Counted from the first letter of the stretch, positions 9,345-18,252 are shown. The stretch: DNA of 64,000 bases from PMG-095 sp049324695 (GCA_049324695.1 JBMOMJ010000055.1:372001-436000), one strand, 5' to 3'. Translations and numbers: made by a program. The notes: generated from the letters alone by a model not told the origin.

Positions 9345-10004
9345 TCATCGGAGATCGAAGCTTGGCCAGCTGTAAGCTTTGGCCAGCATGGCAAGTCGCT
9401 TATCAGGGTTCACTGCGGCGGGGTGACCCACCACGCTCAGCATCGGCACGTCGGAGTAACTGTCGCTAAACGCGAAGCACTCGTCGAGGTCGAAACCGCG
9501 GGCGCGAGCGTGATCACGCACGATGCGCGCCTTCTCGGGTCCCGCCACCACTGGGCGTAACAACTTCCCCGTCGCAATGCCGTCTTTCATCTCGAGGCGG
9601 TTCGCGATCACCTGCGTCGCTCCCAGATGGCGGGCCAGGTGACGGATCACGCATTCGAGAGCGCCCGAAACGAAGACGACTTCGTGGCCGGCAGCGAGGC
9701 TTTTGTCGACGAGACTCTTGGCCGACGGGAACAGCGACGGCAGCAACACCTGGCGAAAGGTATCTTCGCCCAAGAGCTCCAGCCGGTCTTCGCTCATGCC
9801 GGCGTAAGTGCTGAACAGCAGCTCATTGAAGGTGCGCCGGTCGAAGAGCTCCGCCACGGCCATGCGCGGCGCACCCACGAGTGCCCGACCGAGCCGCAGC
9901 GCGCTCTGCAGCGGCGTGCCTTGGTTCGCCAAGTAGTAGAGAGTCGGTTGGACCAGGTTCGTTCCAACCAACGTGCCGTCGACATCGAAGTAACAAGCAG
10001 CCAC
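9345..10004 (-). CDS. HAD-IB family phosphatase (SerB/PSP-like)
   Basis: 219 residues from a GTG start at 10004. This start places the catalytic FDVDGTLVGTN motif (Asp7 nucleophile, Asp9) at the N-terminus, as is usual for HAD-IB hydrolases. The frame stays open further upstream, but that region would overlap the divergent rnd gene. Later motifs include VFVSGA (motif II Ser), K in the GPEK segment, and FSDSYSDVPML (motif IV acidic pair). Known HAD-IB members include phosphoserine phosphatases and domains fused to lysophosphatidate acyltransferases. Its place as first gene of the lipid operon suggests a phospholipid or glycerol-phosphate substrate; this is inference. Confidence 0.85.
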   Translation of the reverse strand: MAACYFDVDGTLVGTNLVQPTLYYLANQGTPLQSALRLGRALVGAPRMAVAELFDRRTFNELLFSTYAGMSEDRLELLGEDTFRQVLLPSLFPSAKSLVDKSLAAGHEVVFVSGALECVIRHLARHLGATQVIANRLEMKDGIATGKLLRPVVAGPEKARIVRDHARARGFDLDECFAFSDSYSDVPMLSVVGHPAAVNPDKRLAMLAKAYSWPSFDLR

Positions 10005-10148
10005 GGGGGGTTCTCGGTCGTATAGGTCGGCGAAAGTGTCAAGCCGCGAGAGGCCGACCCGAGCGCGCTGCGTACCACATTGGTCGGGCGGCTGACCAGC
10101 ATAATGCGCACGGGCTGCGAACGAAAACGCGCTAGCACCTCTGCCCCC

Positions 10149-11279
10149 ATGCAGTTGGTCGCCGATCTCCAAGCCCTCGAGCGGGCCTGCCGCGCGCTCG
10201 GCGAGCACGACGTTTATTATCTCGACACTGAGTTCGACTCGGGACGCGAAGGCACGCTGCTCTGCCTAATCCAGGTGTCCGGTGGGGATCAGGTCTTCTT
10301 GATCGACGCGCTCGCCATTAGTGACCTGCGTTTGTTGGGCGGCCTGTTGGGGCGAGCGGGAGTGACTTGGGTGTTGCACGCCGGGCAACAAGACTTGCCG
10401 CTTCTGAGGCAGCGCCTCGGCATCGAGCCGGCACGCCTGTTCGATACGCAGCTCGCCTGGGCTTTGGTTTCCATCGAATACTCGACCTCGCTCGCTTACT
10501 TGAAGTTTCGCCTGCTCGGCATGCGCGGCGAAAAGACGCATCAAGCCGACGATTGGCGCCGGCGCCCGCTGCCCGAAACGCAACTTGCGTACGCCGCCGA
10601 TGACGTCGCCTACTTGCCCGCCATTTATCGGAAACTGATGATGCTGTGCGAACGTCGCGGGCGCGTCGAGGCCGCTTTCGAGGCGTCCGCCGAAACGCTG
10701 CGCGCCATCATCGAGCCGCCTCCACCGCTGCGCTTGGAGACATTCCGCAATGCATGGCAGCTCGAGCCCGAGGGCCAGGCCGTACTCAAGTTCCTGATCG
10801 ATTGGTACAACGGCTTAACTGAAGAGGATCGTGAGATTGCGCCCGACGCCAAAGGCTTGTTTTCTCTAGCGAGTCGGCGACCACGCTCCCTGGAAGACCT
10901 CTCTAGTTTGCGTGCCGTGCCGCGTCGCGCCGCCGGGCGCTTCGGTCGTGCGTTGATTGCCGGCATTCAACGCGCAGTGGCCAGCGCGAAGACTTCGGAC
11001 TTTGCCCAGATTGCGCCGCCGCCATACGCCGTACCTGAAGAAATTTTGGCTTCAGGTTGGCTGGAAGCCGTGCGCGCCGAAGTGTGCGTCGAGCTCGAAA
11101 TGGCGCCTGAGCTGGTGCTCCCTTCACGGGTGATGAAAAAGCTGCGCGATTCCGCGGTGGCGGCCGGGCGGTTAGAAGGGGCGCTCGACGCGCTCACCGG
11201 CTTTCGCCGTACCCTGCTGCTCGCTCCGCTGGCGACCAAGATTGCTAGCTACGGCGCTCTAAAACGCGAGGTAGATTAG
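10149..11279 (+). CDS. rnd: Ribonuclease D
   Basis: 376 residues. DEDD exonuclease motifs are visible: Exo I in YLDTEFDS (Asp26, Glu28), Exo II around VLHAGQQDLPLL, and Exo III in YAADDVAYL (YxxxD type), followed by an HRDC-like region with LxLPxRVMKKL near the C-terminus. RNase D trims the 3' ends of stable RNA precursors. The ATG at 10149 is preferred over one at 10080 because conserved sequence begins immediately there. It is divergent from the HAD phosphatase, and apaG follows after 4 bases, so the two are probably co-transcribed. Confidence 0.92.
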   Translation: MQLVADLQALERACRALGEHDVYYLDTEFDSGREGTLLCLIQVSGGDQVFLIDALAISDLRLLGGLLGRAGVTWVLHAGQQDLPLLRQRLGIEPARLFDTQLAWALVSIEYSTSLAYLKFRLLGMRGEKTHQADDWRRRPLPETQLAYAADDVAYLPAIYRKLMMLCERRGRVEAAFEASAETLRAIIEPPPPLRLETFRNAWQLEPEGQAVLKFLIDWYNGLTEEDREIAPDAKGLFSLASRRPRSLEDLSSLRAVPRRAAGRFGRALIAGIQRAVASAKTSDFAQIAPPPYAVPEEILASGWLEAVRAEVCVELEMAPELVLPSRVMKKLRDSAVAAGRLEGALDALTGFRRTLLLAPLATKIASYGALKREVD

Positions 11280-11283
11280 TCCC

Positions 11284-11673
11284 GTGTCTAGCTCCGAAAC
11301 CATTACCAAGGGCGTCCGCGTTCACGTCGAAGCTCGTTTCTCGCCGAACCACTCCGATCCCAAAAAGCGTGAGTGGTTTTTCCTGTACACGATTCAGATC
11401 AAGAACGAGGCGAGCTCCACGGTGCAATTGGTAAACCGGCATTGGGTCATCACCGATGCACACGGCCACGTGGAAGAGGTGCGCGGCCCAGGTGTCGTTG
11501 GCAAGCAGCCCGTCCTCAAGAGCGGTGAAAGCTTCGAATACACCTCGGGTTGTCCTTTGAAGACGCCGTTTGGTTCCATGCGCGGCAGCTACGAAATGGT
11601 GAGTGAAAGTGGCGATCGCTTCGACGCCGCGATCGCGCCGTTTGCGTTGCGCGAAAACGAGGCCTTCAACTGA
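11284..11673 (+). CDS. apaG: ApaG/CorD-type protein
   Basis: 129 residues from a GTG start. The sequence follows the ApaG family through its length: VHVEARF near the start, WFFLYTIQIKN, NRHWVITDAHGHVEEVRGPGVVGKQPVL, YTSGCPLKTPFGSMRGSY. The family has an Ig-like (fibronectin III) fold and has been linked to Co/Mg resistance and Ap4A levels, but its biochemical role is not settled. It follows rnd by 4 bases and precedes a TPR-methyltransferase gene by 35 bases, so all three may form one transcript. Confidence 0.93.
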   Translation: MSSSETITKGVRVHVEARFSPNHSDPKKREWFFLYTIQIKNEASSTVQLVNRHWVITDAHGHVEEVRGPGVVGKQPVLKSGESFEYTSGCPLKTPFGSMRGSYEMVSESGDRFDAAIAPFALRENEAFN

Positions 11674-11708
11674 GGACGCCGGACGCTTTCGTTCTGGACC
11701 GAGAAGCG

Positions 11709-12740
11709 TTGCGCCGCGCATTCGCGGACGCCGACGCAGCCGAGATCGTCTTCGTCGCACAACAACAGCTCCAGGCAGGAGCGTGGGACCAAGCGCGCGC
11801 CTTGTGCGAAGCCTTCCCAGAGCTTGACGCGCCGGCGCTCAGGTTGTGCCGCGCCGTCGCCAGCTTCGTGAGTGGTGACTCCGCGAGTGCGCTGCGCCTC
11901 GTTGCACAGGTGTTGGCTCAGCAACCACCAATGCTTTCGGCTCTCGCCGTGCAGGCGCAAATTCTGGCGCGCACGGGTCAAGGCAGCGCGGCGCTGCGGC
12001 CGCTAGCAAAGCTGCTCGAAATCTTCCCCGACTATCCGGGCGCGCAATCACTACTCGGCGCCCTGTTATTCCCCGGCCCACATTATCGCGATGTGCTTGC
12101 TGCCTGCCATGCGCGCTTACAACCGCGCGCGTATCTAGAAATCGGCGTCGACACTGGTGCGACCTTGATTTTGGGCGCCAACTCCGAAATCGCGATTGGC
12201 GTCGATCCGGCTGAAGTTCGCCTGCAAAAGCCATTGCCCTCCTGTGCGCGCCTCTATCGCTTCACCAGCGACGACTTCTTCGCTCACCACACACGCGAAC
12301 ACGTATTCGCCGAGCGTCACGTCGATCTCACCTTCATCGACGGCATGCATCGCCTCGAAAACGCACTCGCTGACTTCATGCACGCCGAGGCCTGGTCGCA
12401 CCCGGATGCAACCGTCGTCTTCCACGATTGCTTGCCGCTGCACCCCGTAACGGCAGCACGTGAGCGGCGCAGCAACTTCTGGGTAGGCGACACTTGGAAA
12501 GTGGTCCTCGCACTGGCCAGTGCGCGCCCTGACCTGCGCATCCGCAGCATACCCTGTGCGCCATCGGGTCTCGTCATCGTGCGGCGCTTGAACCCAGCAT
12601 CACGTATCTTGGCAGAGCAGTTCGACGACATCGTGGCGCGCTTGGCTCCGCTCACATGGGATCACCCGCTCGGCGAGTTTCCGAGCGAGTTCGGCTTGGT
12701 CTCGAATGACGCAGCGGGTCTGGCTGACGCTGTGGCGTGA
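11709..12740 (+). CDS. TPR-like N-terminus fused to class I SAM-dependent methyltransferase
   Basis: 343 residues from a TTG start, the only available start because the frame is closed by a TGA shortly upstream inside apaG. Residues 10-125 are Ala/Leu-rich helical repeats resembling TPRs. A class I methyltransferase of the Methyltransf_24 type follows: motif I-like YLEIGVDTGATL near 140, an acidic VDLTFIDGMH, and a VVFHDC segment near 235. Members of this group often modify sugars or small molecules, but the substrate is unknown. TTG and close spacing to apaG suggest modest, coupled expression. Confidence 0.8.
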   Translation: MRRAFADADAAEIVFVAQQQLQAGAWDQARALCEAFPELDAPALRLCRAVASFVSGDSASALRLVAQVLAQQPPMLSALAVQAQILARTGQGSAALRPLAKLLEIFPDYPGAQSLLGALLFPGPHYRDVLAACHARLQPRAYLEIGVDTGATLILGANSEIAIGVDPAEVRLQKPLPSCARLYRFTSDDFFAHHTREHVFAERHVDLTFIDGMHRLENALADFMHAEAWSHPDATVVFHDCLPLHPVTAARERRSNFWVGDTWKVVLALASARPDLRIRSIPCAPSGLVIVRRLNPASRILAEQFDDIVARLAPLTWDHPLGEFPSEFGLVSNDAAGLADAVA

Positions 12741-12804
12741 CGCTCGCGAGAAACAAGACTGATCAAAAGGCGGCGCTCGAGTCTTTGTTGCTATGGAGGC
12801 AAAC

Positions 12805-13686
12805 ATGCGGTTTCGTTACGTAGCAGCTGCGAGTGGCTTGGTTTGGATGATCACGGGATGTAGCCACAACGAATACGATCTCGGTGACCTGCTAGATGAG
12901 GCATCCAACGTGAACCAAGGTGGCGTTATCGGGAACGGCGGCACGACTGGTTTGGGGGGACAACCCGAAAAGGGTGGGACGCCGTCAGGTGGAATCGGAG
13001 CAGGTGGAACATCAAATGGCGGCGCCGGAACCGGCGACGGTGGACAAGTGCCGACGGCAGGAACCACTGGCGCGCTGCCGGACCTCGCGACTTGGTACGT
13101 GTTCGCGGACGGATTGGGGCCAGACGGTTCGAACACCGGAAGGTGTCAGCAGGCAGGTCATCCAACGAGCGATTGCTCCACCGTGCTGATGCCCGATCCG
13201 AAGTTGATGCCCTATGCCAACACCGGAACGCAATGCATTCAGGGTTTTAACGCGCGGCTCACCCTGAACCCGGAGTCTGGTGAACCTGATTACATGAACA
13301 TCAGCGGCGGAGGCATGGCGTTCGACTTTGGTCGCGACGTCACCGACGCACGGGTTGCTATCAATGCGGTTGAGGTCGGTATCGTTGGGTTCAGCTTCGA
13401 TATTGACACACCGCCCGCCCGAGGTTTGCGCGTGGAGCTGCCTTCCGGAGGCGATGTTGAATGGGCAGTTGCGTATTGGGGAGCTCGTCCAGAGTATCCT
13501 CCGTCCCCAGTCAAGGCGGGAAGCAACGTTGTGCTGTTCGAAAACGTCTTGTCGCCACATACGTGGAGCTCGTTCGACCCGAGTCGTTGGTTGGGGATCT
13601 CATTTGTTATCCCGACTAGTGAGTCGACCGCCATCCCCTATTCCTTCTGCATCAGCAACCTGAAGTTGTTGACCGAAAGACCCTAA
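12805..13686 (+). CDS. Lipoprotein with Gly-rich linker and CBM-like jelly-roll domain
   Basis: 293 residues. GGAGG at 12795-12799 with a 5-base gap selects the ATG at 12805 over an in-frame ATG at 12793. A lipobox (MITG-C) near residue 20 is followed by a linker of GG-containing repeats (about 40-90). The remaining 200 residues resemble carbohydrate-binding jelly-roll modules attached to secreted myxobacterial proteins: WYVFADGLGPDG, a central GGGMAFDF, and a C-terminal YSFCISNLKLL. No catalytic site is visible. Ligand unknown. It ends at a strong terminator. Confidence 0.8.
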   Translation: MRFRYVAAASGLVWMITGCSHNEYDLGDLLDEASNVNQGGVIGNGGTTGLGGQPEKGGTPSGGIGAGGTSNGGAGTGDGGQVPTAGTTGALPDLATWYVFADGLGPDGSNTGRCQQAGHPTSDCSTVLMPDPKLMPYANTGTQCIQGFNARLTLNPESGEPDYMNISGGGMAFDFGRDVTDARVAINAVEVGIVGFSFDIDTPPARGLRVELPSGGDVEWAVAYWGARPEYPPSPVKAGSNVVLFENVLSPHTWSSFDPSRWLGISFVIPTSESTAIPYSFCISNLKLLTERP

Positions 13687-13703
13687 GCTCGAGCGGAATG
13701 CTT

Positions 13704-13746
13704 TTCGGGACGGCGTCGCCGTGAACGACGCCGTCCCGAATTTTTT
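13704..13746 (+). terminator. Rho-independent terminator, perfect 15-bp stem
   Basis: Left arm 13704-13718, 7-base loop 13719-13725, right arm 13726-13740, then six Ts at 13741-13746. All 15 pairs are Watson-Crick. It lies 17 bases after the lipoprotein stop, and the T-run is on the + strand, so it ends that gene's transcript before the convergent ECF module. Confidence 0.93.
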
Positions 13747-13802
13747 GACCCCGTGCCGTTTCTACACACCCGCAGGCGCTGCCACCATGTGCCGAGCGCC
13801 TT

Positions 13803-14651
13803 CTATTTTGCCGTTTCGAGCAAGCGTCGCAGCCTCTCGCTGTGTGCGCCGCTCGGCGCTTTCGATTCAAATTGCTTGGCGAGCGCCGTCGCGCGGGCGC
13901 GTTCGCCATGAGCGAGCAGCGCTTCGACGTGGACCAGCGTTGCTTCAGGCCCTAGCGCTGGATGCACAATTTCTCGCTCGCGCCGAGCCAACGCGGCGAG
14001 CGCGGCGTCGACGTTGCCTCTTTGCAACTCACACTGTGCGCTGTCGATCAAAGCAAGCTCGCGCGACAGCTCGCTCTGTGTGGTGACCGGTGCGGGCGCC
14101 AACTCGGAATCTTTCGCGGCAACGTGAGGTGCTGCCGCGAGCAGCGGTTTCACGCCCCGGCTGTTGTTGCGCGGCGCGTTCACTGCATGCTCCGCCGCGA
14201 CTTGCGCGGGCGTCAACGGAGCTTCGGCTATGGGCGTTCCGGCGCTCGGCGCGAACATTTCTGCAGGCACTTCGGTGCGCTCAGTCGCGACTTCACGCGG
14301 AGCCAACGCGGCGGGCGCTGGTGTGCGAGGCTTCACGATTGGATTCTTCGGTGGAGTTCTCTGCTCGCCGCGTTGAGCCGCAACGGGAGCGCGAAGCAAA
14401 GGTTCGGCCACTAGTGCTGCTCCGATGCAGCAGCTTCCGACCACGACGCCAACGCCCAGGCTCTTTAATGTGAGTCCGAGCAACGAAGCCTTCGCCATGG
14501 CTGTTGCCGGCAGCGCCACTGGTAACGCCGACATGACCGTGAGCGCATGCAGCATCGCACGCTCGGAACCACGGTCCCGCTGTGCGGAACGCAGCAGCGC
14601 CGCCTCGAACGGGTCGAGCGACTCATTGACCAAACGAGGCAGCTCTTTCAT
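13803..14651 (-). CDS. ECF-partner membrane protein: cytoplasmic segment, one TM helix, Ala/Pro-rich stretch, TPR-like tail (module 1)
   Basis: 282 residues. The ATG at 14651 lies 4 bases after the sigma factor stop; a longer frame merely reads through the sigma gene. The layout is a cytoplasmic segment of about 70 residues, one hydrophobic helix (about 72-95), a Pro/Ala/Glu-rich periplasmic spacer, and a helical C-terminal region of about 85 residues (ELALIDSAQCELQRG... EALLAHGERARATAL). The same architecture, with similar residues at both ends, occurs in the protein encoded at 31777-32619. No zinc anti-sigma motif (HxxxCxxC) is present. An anti-sigma or signal-relay role is inferred from its position and topology. 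Confidence 0.75.
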   Translation of the reverse strand: MKELPRLVNESLDPFEAALLRSAQRDRGSERAMLHALTVMSALPVALPATAMAKASLLGLTLKSLGVGVVVGSCCIGAALVAEPLLRAPVAAQRGEQRTPPKNPIVKPRTPAPAALAPREVATERTEVPAEMFAPSAGTPIAEAPLTPAQVAAEHAVNAPRNNSRGVKPLLAAAPHVAAKDSELAPAPVTTQSELSRELALIDSAQCELQRGNVDAALAALARREREIVHPALGPEATLVHVEALLAHGERARATALAKQFESKAPSGAHSERLRRLLETAK

Positions 14652-14655
14652 GGCA

Positions 14656-15276
14656 CTACCGACCCAACCGCGCGCGCAGAAGCTGCGCCGTCTTCTGAAA
14701 GTGCTCCCGTGCGCGCCGCAAGCGTGAAGCAACCGTGCCCGCTGGGATTTCCAATAGTCGCGCGATCTCATGCATCGCGAGCCCTTCGAGCTCGTGAAGA
14801 ACGAACGCATCGCGAAGGTCGGCTGGCATCTTGTCGAGCACCCAATCCAGCAAGGCACGGTTGCGTTGCTCATCGAGACTTCGCTCCGGATCGGCGCCCG
14901 GATCGGCTTCATTGGCCAGGCGCTCTACATCCAGAAGCTCGCGCGGATTCGCTTGCGCGCGGCGGCGCTCTTTCGCCACCAGGACGGCGGTTTTAAACAA
15001 AAAAGCGCGCTCGTGCCCGACTCGAATGATATCCACGCGCGTTGCAGCGATCTCGAATACGCGCTGCACTGCGTCGTCCACCGCGTGATCGGGCTGCACC
15101 CCAAAACGTCGTAGGCACCGCCAGATGAACTGAAAGTTCTCTCGCGCCGCGTTCTCGAGACGGAGCGCGTCCGCACGCGATTGGGTTGTCGCGGAAGCAC
15201 CCGCCGTGCGCACCACCGCGCTCGACTCGTCCGCACCGCAAAATGACGCGGGCAAGCTGAACTGCCCCTCATTCAA
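14656..15276 (-). CDS. ECF-type RNA polymerase sigma factor (module 1)
   Basis: 206 residues. Region 2 is visible as VDDAVQRVFEIAA...AFLFKTAVLVAKERRRAQ and region 4 as MPADLRDAFVLHELEG...EIARLLEIPAGTVASRLRRAREHF, the helix-turn-helix that reads the -35 element. The N-terminus has about 40 extra residues of low conservation, so the true start could lie slightly inside; no clear Shine-Dalgarno precedes the chosen ATG. It stands between the surface-protein gene (63 bases upstream) and its putative membrane partner (4 bases downstream). Target promoters cannot be read from the window. Confidence 0.9.
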   Translation of the reverse strand: MNEGQFSLPASFCGADESSAVVRTAGASATTQSRADALRLENAARENFQFIWRCLRRFGVQPDHAVDDAVQRVFEIAATRVDIIRVGHERAFLFKTAVLVAKERRRAQANPRELLDVERLANEADPGADPERSLDEQRNRALLDWVLDKMPADLRDAFVLHELEGLAMHEIARLLEIPAGTVASRLRRAREHFQKTAQLLRARLGR

Positions 15277-15339
15277 GGCGGAATTCTCTCAGGGTTGGCC
15301 GACGGCACCCCCAACAATGATCGACCCCATCCGATTTGA

Positions 15340-16416
15340 TCAGGGTAATTGCACGGAAACGCCGATCTCGGCCGTCAATCCGCTGCTGGCCACCCGATGC
15401 AAGAGGATTCGCTCGGCTGGCACTTGCCTGTCCACCCAAAATGAGCTCCGCGTGAGCGGCAACACCACCCCGGCGCTCGCATGGAACCAGAACGGTCGAA
15501 ACAGCCGCAGTTTTCCGCGCGCGAGCAAGCCAGCGGCCCGCCAGGGGGAAAGCCCCTCGGCCGTGGGATCCACGTTGCTCGTCCCGCGAAGGCGCCCGAG
15601 CTCGAAGAACGCGCCTGCCTGAGCTGCCAACCAGGACGTAAGCTGCTGTGCCGCGTAGCTTTCCAGACGAACAGCCGCGAAACGAAAGGTCGCCTCGACT
15701 TGCTCGACGCTGACGGTTTGAGTGCTCGGAAGCGCCGCCGAAAGAGCCAACGCGACTCCGCTGTTGCGCGTAAACATCCATTCACCGCCCAACGTGAGCC
15801 GCGGACCCACCGAAGCATTGGGGAGTGCGCCAGTCTCCAGATTTGCGCCCAAGCGGGCGCTGAGCAGCCAATGCGCTCCTACAGAGGGCCTAGGCAGCTT
15901 GGTTGGCGGCTGTTCCGTCCTCGCGATTGGCGACGACGGAGGCGCAGCTTGCGGGGCTGGCGCGACCACAACCGCCGGTGCGACGGCAGCTGGCGCGCTG
16001 CTCTCGGCGTCCACCTTCTCGCCATCCTTCTTCTCCGCGTCCTCCTTCAACACTACTGCCGCTACCAGGGCCAGCGCCTGAACGAGCTCGCCGCAGCTCG
16101 CGCTCTGGAGTTGCCTTGCTCCGCCTTGTGGCAGGCCCGGAAAGTCGATGTGCCCTTGATAGCCGCCGCCGGGCGTTGCCTGGATTTGCACCCTGAGGCT
16201 CGTGCGAGCCGTTTTGGCGTCTCTCGCAGGCAATCGCCGAGAAAACTCCGTCGAGAACGCAGCAGCGTCGGGACAGCTCAGCGGCGCGAGGTACTCGACG
16301 CTCGGCGTTTGCGCGCCGGCGCTGGTCTGCAGCGCGAGCGCGGCGCACCACGCGCTTACACCCAAGAACACCCCGTTCCGCGAGGCGTTGCGCACGATCG
16401 CCGCGCAGTCTCTCAC
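15340..16416 (-). CDS. Exported protein with N-terminal Cys-pair domain and predicted outer-membrane beta-barrel (module 1)
   Basis: 358 residues. A signal peptide ends near residue 35 (TSAGA/QTPS). A first domain of about 100 residues contains two Cys, with the second in SCGELVQALALVAAVVL. A Lys/Glu/Ala/Pro-rich linker follows, then about 190 residues of alternating strands (HWLLSARLGANLETG, RLTLGGEWMF, AALRFAAV-like, GVSVQLP at the end), typical of small OM barrels. The end in alternating hydrophobics fits barrel assembly. It has the same plan as the protein at 30167-31174. First gene of the ECF module; possibly its sensor or its output. Confidence 0.75.
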   Translation of the reverse strand: MRDCAAIVRNASRNGVFLGVSAWCAALALQTSAGAQTPSVEYLAPLSCPDAAAFSTEFSRRLPARDAKTARTSLRVQIQATPGGGYQGHIDFPGLPQGGARQLQSASCGELVQALALVAAVVLKEDAEKKDGEKVDAESSAPAAVAPAVVVAPAPQAAPPSSPIARTEQPPTKLPRPSVGAHWLLSARLGANLETGALPNASVGPRLTLGGEWMFTRNSGVALALSAALPSTQTVSVEQVEATFRFAAVRLESYAAQQLTSWLAAQAGAFFELGRLRGTSNVDPTAEGLSPWRAAGLLARGKLRLFRPFWFHASAGVVLPLTRSSFWVDRQVPAERILLHRVASSGLTAEIGVSVQLP

Positions 16417-16800
16417 GTCGAGTGCGCTTACTGCAAGCTACGGGCGAAGCGCTTTTCTCCTGAATTCGCTGCGATTCGCGCTTTGAAATTGCTGGACAAG
16501 GCGTCGGACGCATGCATCGCGAAAGCGCGTTCAGCGCATCACTCATTGATAATTTGAGTAACCATGTTGCTGAGATCACGAGCACTTCGAGCAACTCACA
16601 CACATGCTCGATGAGACTCCAATGTTGATCATTGCAGCTTTCTTTCAGCAGTGCTGCCGGACATGAATGTCGGAAAGACGAAATGACATAAGTTCGAAAC
16701 AGACCGGAAAGCTCCCGCTTCGTACTCAGGCAAGCGTCTCCGCGCTCCGGCGTTTTCTTATTCGTTAACGAGCCGTCCGCTGCGGAGAAAGGAAGGTCTC
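16417..16800 (+). other. Intergenic region between divergent ECF module 1 and amt-glnK
   Basis: 384 bases with no credible gene. It must hold promoters for both divergent units. The right part is less GC-rich than its neighbours. An imperfect palindrome CCGGACAT-GA-ATGTCGG lies at 16657-16673 and could be an operator. AAGGAAGG just before 16801 is the Shine-Dalgarno for amt. I looked for a sigma-54 GG-N10-GC element expected for nitrogen-controlled amt genes and found none convincing. Confidence 0.5.
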
Positions 16801-18252
16801 ATGAAGGCTGCCGACCGCGTTTGCAATAGGCTCCACTCTTTGGCGCTGGCAGGGCTCGCGCTCGTTGCCCCCAGCCTGGCTTTGGCTCAGGAAGCGGCGC
16901 CGGCAGCTGCGGCACCGCCGGATTTGGCGGCGCGCGTCGCCGATCTGGAAGCATACGTAACCAACGGCGCACCCAAGGCTCTCATCTCGCCCGGCCCTGG
17001 TCACAACGCGTGGATGATGGCGTCGGCAGCCCTGGTGTTGTTCATGACCTTGCCGGGCCTGGCGTTGTTTTACGGCGGCCTGGTGCGGCGTAAAAACGTG
17101 CTGAGCGTGTTGGCACAATGTCTCGGCTGCGCTGGCGTCGTCGCCATCCTGTGGTGGGCGATTGGCTACAGTCTAGTTTTTTCACCCAGTTCGCCGCTGC
17201 TCGGTGGGACCAAGTTCGCGCTGCTAGCTGGCGTTACGTCCGTGCCCAACGCCGACTATGGCGCTTGGGTCTCGCAAAATGTGTTCTCGATGTATCAGCT
17301 GATGTTTGCGATCATCACGCCTGGCCTCATCGTGGGCGCCATCGCAGAGCGCATGAAGTACTCGGCGATAATGGCCTTCATCGTCGGTTGGATGTTCCTG
17401 GTTTACTTCCCGCTCGCACACATGGTGTGGGGCATCGACGGCATGATGAACGGTGTTTGGAATGCCAACGCCAGCATCAAGGCGATCGACTTTGCTGGCG
17501 GCACGGTGGTGCACATGTCGTCAGGTTGGTCTGCGCTCGTGTTGTGCATTCTGCTTGGCAAGCGTGAAGGCTTCGGCTCGCGACCGTTTTTGCCTCACAG
17601 CCTCGTGCTCACCATGGTCGGCACCGGCATGCTGTGGGTTGGTTGGTACGGCTTCAATGCGGGCAGCGCCGTGGCAGCTGATGGCGTCGCCGCCCAAGCG
17701 TTCACCACCACCACCTTGGCTACCGCGGTCGCTTGCACCGTTTGGCCCGCACTCGAGTGGATCACGCGCGGCCAACCCACGGTGCTCGGCTTCTGCTCCG
17801 GCGCTGTTGCCGGGCTGGTCGTGATTACCCCTGGCGCCGGCTTCGTCTCCACCACCGGTGCCGTCATCATCGGCGTACTAGCAGGCGTCGTGCCCTTCTT
17901 TGCGTGCACCAAGCTGAAGGCAGCCCTCAAGTACGACGATGCACTCGATACCTTCGGTGTGCACGGTGTAGGAGGCACCATGGGTGCGCTTCTTACCGGC
18001 TTTTTCGCCACACCGGACGCAAACGGAAACCTGAATACCAACCTGAAGGATATTGTCGGCAAGAGCTTGTGGATCGAGCAAATCAAGGCCATGGGCCTCA
18101 CTATCGTGCTCGCGGTGGTCGGAACCGTAATTCTGGCCTTCGCCGTCAAGGCCGTAATCGGACTACGTCCCGACAAAGAAGAGGAAGAAGCGGGCCTCGA
18201 CACCACCGACCACGGCGAATCGGGCTACCATTACGAAGAAGCCGGCGGCTGA
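16801..18252 (+). CDS. amt: Ammonium transporter (Amt/MEP/Rh family)
   Basis: 483 residues with a signal-peptide-like N-terminus (about 29 residues) and an additional 35-residue Ala/Pro-rich region before the 11-helix core. Core signatures are present: GLALFYGGLVRRKNVLSV, AIAERMKYSAI, the pore histidines His238 (TVVHMSSG) and His388 (FGVHGVGG), and a C-terminal acidic tail that contacts the PII protein in this family. AAGGAAGG five bases upstream supports the start. It forms an operon with glnK 23 bases downstream. Function: uptake of ammonium across the inner membrane under nitrogen limitation. Confidence 0.95.
   Translation: MKAADRVCNRLHSLALAGLALVAPSLALAQEAAPAAAAPPDLAARVADLEAYVTNGAPKALISPGPGHNAWMMASAALVLFMTLPGLALFYGGLVRRKNVLSVLAQCLGCAGVVAILWWAIGYSLVFSPSSPLLGGTKFALLAGVTSVPNADYGAWVSQNVFSMYQLMFAIITPGLIVGAIAERMKYSAIMAFIVGWMFLVYFPLAHMVWGIDGMMNGVWNANASIKAIDFAGGTVVHMSSGWSALVLCILLGKREGFGSRPFLPHSLVLTMVGTGMLWVGWYGFNAGSAVAADGVAAQAFTTTTLATAVACTVWPALEWITRGQPTVLGFCSGAVAGLVVITPGAGFVSTTGAVIIGVLAGVVPFFACTKLKAALKYDDALDTFGVHGVGGTMGALLTGFFATPDANGNLNTNLKDIVGKSLWIEQIKAMGLTIVLAVVGTVILAFAVKAVIGLRPDKEEEEAGLDTTDHGESGYHYEEAGG

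Noticed and set aside
10019..10042. Possible promoter TTGACA ... TATACG on the minus strand before the HAD gene
   Set aside because: The spacer is only 12 bases, too short for a sigma-70 promoter.
15481..16557. 358-codon plus-strand frame
   Set aside because: Antisense to the barrel-like protein, which has a signal peptide and a homologue at 30167-31174.
16417..16800. Sigma-54 promoter for amt-glnK
   Set aside because: No GG-N10-GC element with acceptable flanks was found on the plus strand.
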